Shown here: one piece after another, positions 1-5,347 of the stretch
How the letters are laid out: each line of letters opens with the position of its first letter
Numbering within the stretch: the stretch's first letter is position 1
DNA from: Flammeovirgaceae bacterium UBA6059
GTDB taxonomy: Bacteria > Bacteroidota > Bacteroidia > Cytophagales > Cyclobacteriaceae
Length of the DNA stretch: 10,148 nucleotides
Assembly (NCBI GenBank): GCA_002435755.1
Contig: DIYH01000048.1
Location: 1-10,148, forward strand
Direction of reading: 5' to 3'
Program-made: the position numbers and the translations under genes
Notes under the pieces: model-generated
The model's database searches: none
What the model was told of the DNA's origin: nothing
What the model saw: only the letters and a program-made list of their open reading frames with translations

Positions 1-684
1 GGTAACACAATAGTTCTGGGAACACCTGGCGCTGATTATTGTGGAGGTTTTACAGATCAGGGTGAGTTCTGCTCACTTGGTATTAGTGTAACTGGTGATG
101 AATTGGAAGTTGAGGCTTTTCAGGCTAACCCTGATACTGTGTTAAGGGCTTCTGCTACTGATTCAGTGACTGTGACATTCAGTGAAAGTCTTGCTGATTT
201 GTCGGCGGTTCCACCGATCACAGCTGGGGCTGGTACTCTAACAGAGTTGTCCAGATCTGCTGGTACATTAATTTTCGCTTACACAGCTCCGTCGAGTGGT
301 GAAGGGTCGGATGTGATTACTATTGGAGCTACATCTATAATATCAGCTACTGGCAACATTGATTCACTTGACGCATCAAGTTTATCAATCGTCTATGATA
401 CTGTGGACCCAACATATGAGTTTTTCTCATTCACGGTTGATGGAAGTACAGCTACTTTAGGTGCTGATTTAAGTGAAGCATTGAGCGCAGGGGCTACAAT
501 TAGTGTAACGAGTGATGCTTTTGATGACGTAGTAGATGGAGCCTTGGGATCAGACGGAACCGTATCATTCCCAGTGGGCACATTACCAGACACATTCAGC
601 TTGACTTTCTCAATTACAGGTATGGATGTAGCAGGTAATCCTACGGATCCAGCGGCAACCGTGTCTGTTACCATAGAGAACTAA
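1..684 (+). CDS. 3' end of a large Ig-like-repeat surface/secreted protein (partial)
   Basis: The frame is open from the first base, so the gene starts outside the window; only the last 227 residues are visible. They are rich in Ser, Thr, Gly, Ala and Asp, with the alternating beta-strand pattern of bacterial Ig-like repeats. One unit runs roughly from residue 38 to 138 and ends in SIVYDTVDPT; a second runs from about 139 to the end and contains the typical TGMDVAGNPTDP turn. A Cys pair (visible residues 14 and 24) precedes the first unit and could form a disulfide. The protein ends in VSVTIEN followed by tandem stops TAA TAG. I see no type IX secretion sorting domain or gliding-motility C-terminal domain at the end, which is unusual for such proteins in Bacteroidota. 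A strong terminator follows within 35 bp. The class (repeat-rich extracellular or adhesin-like protein) is reasonably clear; ligand and function cannot be told. Confidence 0.8.
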   Translation, partial: GNTIVLGTPGADYCGGFTDQGEFCSLGISVTGDELEVEAFQANPDTVLRASATDSVTVTFSESLADLSAVPPITAGAGTLTELSRSAGTLIFAYTAPSSGEGSDVITIGATSIISATGNIDSLDASSLSIVYDTVDPTYEFFSFTVDGSTATLGADLSEALSAGATISVTSDAFDDVVDGALGSDGTVSFPVGTLPDTFSLTFSITGMDVAGNPTDPAATVSVTIEN

Positions 685-714
685 TAGTATGTATTCCTGA
701 AAAGGAGGATTGTT

Positions 715-744
715 AAAGCCAGAGTCTTGACTCTGGCTTTTTTT
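715..744 (+). terminator. Rho-independent terminator after the Ig-repeat gene
   Basis: A perfect 12-bp inverted repeat (AAAGCCAGAGTC, loop TT, GACTCTGGCTTT) runs directly into further T residues, giving seven T in a row at 738-744. It lies 30 bp after the stop codon of the Ig-repeat gene and is best read as its terminator. Confidence 0.9.
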
Positions 745-906
745 CTGAAAGTCATTCTGGTCATAAAAGGAAATTGTAAAGTGCGGGTTTGTTCGTGAAC
801 AAGAGTATATTTTTTCTAAGAGCTCCATGGCATCAACTATTGGTACTTCTCATCTGTTATCAGTTTTATTTGCGGGGAGTTTAACCATCAAAATAAGAAT
901 GGCCTT
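745..906. other. Non-coding stretch between terminator and IS110 relic
   Basis: I see no supportable gene here. The only structure noticed is a short inverted repeat, TTGTTC-GT-GAACAA, at 789-802. The stretch lies downstream of the decayed transposase and may include one degraded end of that insertion sequence, but no terminal repeat or target duplication can be recognised. Confidence 0.5.
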
Positions 907-1990
907 TTAGCTATAGTTATTTGACGTTTTCTTGAGTTCATTCAATTGTTTCTCTGACCTTTCAATTTTCTCTTTCCATAACAACTTGATCTTGTGCATT
1001 TTGATAAGGTTCTCTCTTATAACATGATATTCGGCTATTAGGATTTTGTGTCCAATAGCGATAGGTAGCTTTTCTTTACCCTTTTTCTTGAGGCTATTTT
1101 TCTATGTTTATCTTCAAAACAGGGATTGGCTTGGGAGTGGGTTGCCACCCATGCAGCTTCTACGAGCGCAGTTTTCACATGTTTATTACCATTAGTAGTT
1201 TGGGAGGAGTATTTTCTCTTGTACTTTCATTGTTTTCAGGACATACTTCTTCCCGTGAGGCAAGGTTAGTATGTGAAGGAAAAACATTCATTTCCACTCT
1301 AATTTCAGTAATAATATCCTGTAGTACTTGGCTTAGATACTCCAAGGATAGATTGTAGTGGTTGCACCTGTTCTCTGTACTGCATATTGTATTGACCTAT
1401 TCAAGCCTCTAGTTGTGCCATTTGGTTGTTGATATCTTGGATAGAGCTCAATACAAATTGTAACATGAACCGGTGGTGATCAGTGGCCCTAACAGTAAGG
1501 ATTTACATCAACCTGCCTTTCTTTTTAACCTGTGATCCTTTAGCTAATTCGGCTAATACTAGGGAGTCTGTTTGCCCTTGAGCAATATCCCGTATCATTG
1601 CGTACCTGATACTCCAAATACATCACCGACCAACTTGATGTTCGTATTTTCCAGTATGTTTTGTGATCGATTCTTCTCCCCAGTGCACATACCGATCTGC
1701 TTTCTTCTATTACGATGAAGGAAACGGAGTTTTCTGATATACTGTTTAGGCTCATTCTTAATGTCTGACATTGAATAATGTGATCTCGAAATGATCTTCT
1801 AGTATGAGATAAACTGGTTTGCAATAAACTCTTGTGTTCTCTATAGCTATATAAGTGATACCGCGGTTTCGAGGCCAACGGTCGGTCCAAACTCATGGTG
1901 AAGGTTGAAAAAGCCCTTATTTGCGCTTTGATATCAGTTACTTTAATAGAAGCAACCATTGTGTCTTTGTGTATATCAAATCTACATCCA
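907..1990 (-). pseudogene. Decayed IS110-family transposase (multiple frameshifts, internal deletion)
   Basis: Read on the minus strand with frame changes, nearly the whole IS110 transposase can be followed. The first RuvC-like block is CRFDIHKDTMVAS with TDIKAQIRAFSTFT (1986 to ~1890), then GITYIAIE and KPVYLILEDHFEITLFN (1865-1761), QNILENTNIKLVGDVFGVSG (within 1762-1598), RDIAQGQTDSLVLAELAK (1598-1503) and HRFMLQ to GVSKPSTTG (~1481-1319). The C-terminal Transposase_20 part follows: DIITEIRVEMNVFPS and CPENNEST (1318-1217), NGNKHVKTALVEAAWVAT (1217-1083) and AIGHKILIAEYHVI, ending at a TAA (909-907). At least six frameshifts and an in-frame TGA after QMAQLEA break it. Between IKNEP and LHRNRRKQIG about 30 or more expected residues are missing, including the usual KTDxKD segment with the third and fourth acidic residues of the DEDD site. 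The first Asp, the Glu and the probable nucleophilic Ser region (NNES) remain. It is certainly inactive. Family assignment rests on remembered motifs; subgroup and element ends are unresolved. Confidence 0.88.
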
Positions 1991-2374
1991 CGTGAAAGAA
2001 TATGGGAAGTTCGCTTGCAGCAATACAGAAAGTATTTAAAGTTTTATTGGCAGTAAGATACTGCTCGGCGAAAAGCCTCGACTTTCATGGCTGTTGGTGA
2101 TCCCTAAATCATGATGGTTTTGTTCACCTAGTTTTATACAACATAGAATATTGTAATATGATAATGTAGTTCTGACAACTTGTGACAATAAATTACCTCT
2201 TGATAACATAATTAGTTCTTCGGTGATCTAAGTTCACATCTGAACGTCAGTGTTCAGTATTGTGACATGTTCTGGTTTTTCACTTATCGTATTCATCTGA
2301 TATACAATGGATTAGAATCATGGCATAACCTTTGAAAAGCAGATGTCGAACTTGAACATAAACTGCATTACAAC
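1991..2374. other. Intergenic region: IS110 relic upstream flank and tolC-like leader
   Basis: I see no gene here. The left part lies upstream of the decayed transposase and holds two small hairpin-like sequences: CAGTA-AGA-TACTG at 2051-2063 and GGC-GAAAA-GCC just after it. These may be remnants of the element's structured non-coding end, which is inference only. The right part is the AT-rich leader of the tolC-like gene and carries the GTTCA half-sites described separately. An 8-bp direct repeat TTGTGACA occurs at 2180-2187 and 2260-2267. No clear promoter box was found; TAACCTTTG at about 2325-2333 is only an imperfect match to TAnnTTTG. Confidence 0.5.
2232..2257. promoter_or_regulatory. 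Possible operator: alternating GTTCA/TGAAC half-sites
   Basis: Three 5-bp half-sites alternate in orientation: GTTCA (2232-2236), TGAAC (2241-2245), GTTCA (2252-2256). The last two extend to a perfect 6-bp inverted repeat, CTGAAC with a 6-base spacer and GTTCAG. Flanking CACA and TGTG add weak outer symmetry. The cluster lies about 120 bp upstream of the tolC-like start codon, where a repressor or activator could bind. No regulator gene is present in the window, so this is a candidate only. Confidence 0.3.
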
Positions 2375-3739
2375 ATGCTAAGGCTACTAATTAAGAATGC
2401 GGTTCTGATCATACTATTAATTGTCATTGTCAGAACTGCAACCGCTCAAACCGCATCAGATACTACTGTACTCACTTTAGATGATTGCATCAGGATTGGT
2501 CTCGAAAACAATATTGCTCTCAAAACATCTATGAACAACAAATTGATTGCTAAGTCTAACAAAATGCAGTCAATGATGAATTTCCTACCTGATCTGAACG
2601 TTGGAGTCAACTATGACTTTACATTCGGTACATTCTTTGACCAAACCGCTTTTAGACAGGTGAGTACTACAACAAATACTTCAGACCCGTTTCTTAGATC
2701 GACTGCTACAGTCTTTAACGGTTTCTCTAATCACAATAATCTCAAAAGAAGGCAAAGTGAATTTACAGCTGCTGAGTATGGTGTAGAAAGTGCGACTCTT
2801 GATGTAAAAGCTAACGTGCTGACCGCATACCTGAATGTGATCCTTGATAAAGAAAATCTGAAGATCGCTGATGACAGGGTCAATCTGCTTCAGGCTCAAT
2901 TAGACCGGGAAGAGAAGCGTGAATCTGTAGGGGTTGGTAATATGGAGACTGTATATAACTTTCGATCACAAGTAGCTAATGAAAAACTGAATAAGGTCAG
3001 GCTCGAAAACCAACTCAAAAGCGATAAACTGCAATTGCTGCAGTTACTCCAGGTGGATGTTACAAGACCTTATATTATTGAGAGTGTGGAGATTACAGAG
3101 GATAATCCATTGACAGAGATTGAGCCTTATGGAACAGTGCTGGAAGCGAGCTTAGGTTTTTCACCGGCGTTAAAGCAAGCAGAAGCTAGCCAACGAGCTA
3201 GCATATATAGTTTCCGACAAGCTAAGGCCGGACGGTATCCTACAATTAACTTCTTTGCTCAAATTGGCTCCAGGTATTCCTCTAATGGTGCAAGGAGTCC
3301 TGAAACAGGAGATGTCGTTGAAGATGCAAGCTTAGCAGATCAATTAGATTGGAATTTGTATGAGTATATGAATTTCAGTATGAACATACCGATTTTCACG
3401 CGATTCCAAACCAACAATAATATCCAGGTTGCTAAGCTAAACATGTTGAACGCTGAACTTTTCACCAAGCAAACAGAACTTGACATGATTAACACAGTGC
3501 AGGCAGTATATCTTGACCTTATTGCTGCGCAAAGTACATATAATGCCGCATTTGAGAACCTGGAGGCGCTAGAGCAATCCTTTAGCTTTGTAGCTAAGCG
3601 CTATGACACAGGGAACACCGATTTTTACACCTATTTGGAAAGCCTTAATAACAAAAATAGAGGGGAGATTGAGTTAATTAACTCGCGCTACAGCATAGTA
3701 TTCAGAAAGAAGATTTTGGATCTTTATAAAGGATTATAA
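2375..3739 (+). CDS. TolC-family outer-membrane efflux protein
   Basis: The 454-residue product has the features of an outer-membrane channel of the TolC/OEP family, which forms trimers linking an inner-membrane pump and periplasmic adaptor to the outside. Residues 1-25 are a signal peptide (basic MLRLLIK start, hydrophobic core, cleavage after TATAQ). The mature part starts with TLDDCIRIGLENN, the typical first helix of the family, and contains two long helical repeat units, with beta-barrel strands near NVGVNYDF and NFFAQIG. The second repeat ends with the family-like AKRYDTGNTDFYTYLES. The length is normal. ATG 2375 is chosen because it gives the complete signal peptide. No adaptor (HlyD type), RND, ABC or MFS pump gene flanks it, so the substrate and system are unknown. 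It is preceded by the IS110 relic, and its stop overlaps the convergent downstream gene by 16 bp without a visible hairpin terminator. Confidence 0.88.
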   Translation: MLRLLIKNAVLIILLIVIVRTATAQTASDTTVLTLDDCIRIGLENNIALKTSMNNKLIAKSNKMQSMMNFLPDLNVGVNYDFTFGTFFDQTAFRQVSTTTNTSDPFLRSTATVFNGFSNHNNLKRRQSEFTAAEYGVESATLDVKANVLTAYLNVILDKENLKIADDRVNLLQAQLDREEKRESVGVGNMETVYNFRSQVANEKLNKVRLENQLKSDKLQLLQLLQVDVTRPYIIESVEITEDNPLTEIEPYGTVLEASLGFSPALKQAEASQRASIYSFRQAKAGRYPTINFFAQIGSRYSSNGARSPETGDVVEDASLADQLDWNLYEYMNFSMNIPIFTRFQTNNNIQVAKLNMLNAELFTKQTELDMINTVQAVYLDLIAAQSTYNAAFENLEALEQSFSFVAKRYDTGNTDFYTYLESLNNKNRGEIELINSRYSIVFRKKILDLYKGL

Positions 3740-4524
3740 CTATACTGAAGCAACTTACCAGAATCGATCAAAAAAAAGCGCTCACCAACAAAATAGACCT
3801 GATCTGAACCTACGGGTAAGGTTATAGTTTCACGTTCTAATGAAAAAAGATTCACTTTTATGGTCTCTTTCCCCGTGTTGGCAAACAATTGGTCATTGGC
3901 AAAACTAATTGTCTTAACTCCTGCGGCTGGAATGATAGTTATTGGATTTCCCAGATTATCAAAAACCATGACCCTGGTTCCAGCATCCAGAAAGTAAAGA
4001 CGATTCTTGTATTCCTTAATGTACGAGATATTCAGGTCTTCATCTGAATAATCATTATTCCATTGGTTTTCAATCATCACTGTCCCATCCAGGGTACTGA
4101 TCTTCCTGATAATCAGATTATCCTCACTCAGTGTCCACAAGTTCAAATCCTGGCTCAAGGTTGCCAAACGAATGTAGTTCTGTGGAGAGAGCTGATAATT
4201 GCGCTCATTGGCGAGGAACCTATCGGTAAGCATATACTCTTGCAGGTCCTGGTAAAATGCGAAAGTCCTGAGTCCATGCCATGATTCAAGAAGGTATATC
4301 TGCCCAATCAATTTGGTAGAATACAGATTAAGGAGTTCTCCATCAGTGTTGTACTGACGAATATTTCCTCTAGAGTCTGCAAGATAGATATGGCCCTTCC
4401 TATCTATCGATGAGTACGCTACCTCAAATTCTAACAACGTCTCATTTTCCAGCTTCCAACTTTGAGCTCCCGCATTAAGGCAAGCAAGCATAATCAGTAC
4501 TGTGATAAACAAACGTCTATCCAT
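3724..4524 (-). CDS. Secreted protein of unknown function, beta-propeller-like
   Basis: The 266-residue product begins with a signal peptide (MDRRLFITVLIMLACLNAGAQ, cleavage likely after AGAQ). The rest consists of short beta-strand units resembling NHL or quinoprotein propeller blades, for example KGHIYLADSRGNIRQYN with TDGEL, NRLYFLDAGTRVMVFDN and ERFFLIDSGKLLQYS. I do not recognise a named family or catalytic residues; a periplasmic or surface binding role is only inference. ATG 4524 is preferred; GTG directly upstream (4527) is an alternative. The start overlaps the end of lpxH by 8 bp (ATGGATAG contains the lpxH stop), so the two are probably co-transcribed and translationally coupled. 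The 3' end overlaps that of the tolC-like gene. The Cys in MLAC does not form a good lipobox, so a lipoprotein is unlikely. Confidence 0.72.
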   Translation of the reverse strand: MDRRLFITVLIMLACLNAGAQSWKLENETLLEFEVAYSSIDRKGHIYLADSRGNIRQYNTDGELLNLYSTKLIGQIYLLESWHGLRTFAFYQDLQEYMLTDRFLANERNYQLSPQNYIRLATLSQDLNLWTLSEDNLIIRKISTLDGTVMIENQWNNDYSDEDLNISYIKEYKNRLYFLDAGTRVMVFDNLGNPITIIPAAGVKTISFANDQLFANTGKETIKVNLFSLERETITLPVGSDQVYFVGERFFLIDSGKLLQYSYNPL

Positions 4525-5290
4525 CACTAAAGTCTTTCAGTTCGTAACCGGTAGTTGATATCGAGAGAAATGTGAACTGACTCACCCATTCACCAAGGTT
4601 GATATAGCGACTATTATCACCAACTGGTTGATCAATAGGCAAGTGTCTATGCCCGAATACGTAGAAGTCATGATGCTCCTTGCTTTCATACTCCTTACAG
4701 TATTGCCAAAGCCATTCGCTTTCATTTTTGAACGGATCCGCCTTTTTCATGTTGGAGATACGACTCCTTCTCGACCAAGCGTGTGCCAACCACATCCCCA
4801 CATTTGGATGTAGCCACCCAAACAACCATTGAAGTATTGGATTTCCAAAAAGCAATTTTAAGAACTTATAAAACCAATCACCGGGCCCTAAGCCGTCTCC
4901 ATGTCCCACTAGTACTTTCTGTTCATTATTGATTGACAGGATTATCGACTGCCTAAAAACAGGTATCTCCAGTTCCTTCTCGAAATAATCAAACATCCAC
5001 ATATCATGATTGCCTGTAAAGAAATAGACAGGTATACCGGCATCTCGAATCTCGGCTAGCTTACCAAGAAAACGTATGAATCCTTTAGGGATGACATGCT
5101 TATACTCAAACCAAAAATCAAATAGATCACCTACTAGAAAAATGGCCTCAGCATCCTCCTTTATTTGATCAAGCCAGCTAACGATTTTTGACTCACGGGC
5201 CCTGCTTTCCTCCCAAGAAGGAGTGCCCAAATGAAAGTCACTTGCGAAATAGAGCTTTTTAGAAGTGAGATGGAATTCTAGCTGAGGCAT
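4517..5290 (-). CDS. lpxH: UDP-2,3-diacylglucosamine diphosphatase (LpxH-like)
   Basis: This is a calcineurin-like metallophosphoesterase of 257 residues. LpxH hydrolyses UDP-2,3-diacylglucosamine to lipid X and UMP, the fourth step of lipid A synthesis, at the cytoplasmic face of the inner membrane. The metal-binding motifs appear in order: SDFHLG (17-22), GDLFDFW (54-60), GNHD (93-96), GHGDG (129-133) and GHRH (213-216). A hydrophobic, Trp-rich insert (about 139-171, FLKLLFGNPILQWLFGWL) matches the lipid-binding helical cap expected in LpxH. The length fits Bacteroidota members. ATG 5290 is preferred over the TTG at 5296 because the latter lies in the U-tract of an upstream terminator-like hairpin. 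The gene follows ftsH on the same strand and overlaps the secreted propeller-like gene downstream. Other metallophosphoesterases share these motifs, but the insert and length favour LpxH. Confidence 0.88.
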   Translation of the reverse strand: MPQLEFHLTSKKLYFASDFHLGTPSWEESRARESKIVSWLDQIKEDAEAIFLVGDLFDFWFEYKHVIPKGFIRFLGKLAEIRDAGIPVYFFTGNHDMWMFDYFEKELEIPVFRQSIILSINNEQKVLVGHGDGLGPGDWFYKFLKLLFGNPILQWLFGWLHPNVGMWLAHAWSRRSRISNMKKADPFKNESEWLWQYCKEYESKEHHDFYVFGHRHLPIDQPVGDNSRYINLGEWVSQFTFLSISTTGYELKDFSDG

Positions 5291-5294
5291 GGAC

Positions 5295-5324
5295 AAAAAA
5301 AAGATCAGGTTTGGCCTGATCTTT
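5295..5324 (-). terminator. Intrinsic terminator or attenuator between ftsH and lpxH
   Basis: On the minus strand a 10-bp perfect stem (AAAGATCAGG, loop CCAAA, CCTGATCTTT) is followed by eight T residues in a row (5302-5295). It begins 23 bases after the ftsH stop codon and its U-tract ends only 4 bases before the lpxH ATG. It should end ftsH transcripts, leaving lpxH to read-through or to its own promoter; it could also act as a leader hairpin controlling lpxH. Confidence 0.85.
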
Positions 5325-5347
5325 AAAGATATTTAGATATTTCGAAT

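Noticed and set aside
1104..1358. Plus-strand open frame of 84 codons
   Set aside because: It lies antisense to the clearest C-terminal blocks of the transposase relic and shows no family features; a chance frame.
1540..1959. Minus-strand open frame of 139 codons starting MVASIKVTDIK
   Set aside because: Its first ~30 codons are a true piece of the decayed IS110 transposase, but the frame then leaves the homologous reading; it is not an intact gene.
2325..2333. TAACCTTTG as a -7 promoter box for the tolC-like gene
   Set aside because: It has one base too many compared with TAnnTTTG and no matching -33 element; too weak to call.
4460..4524. Lipoprotein signal (Cys in MLACLNAG) in the propeller-like protein
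   Set aside because: Positions before the Cys (M-L-A) do not fit a lipobox, while AGAQ downstream is a good signal peptidase I site.
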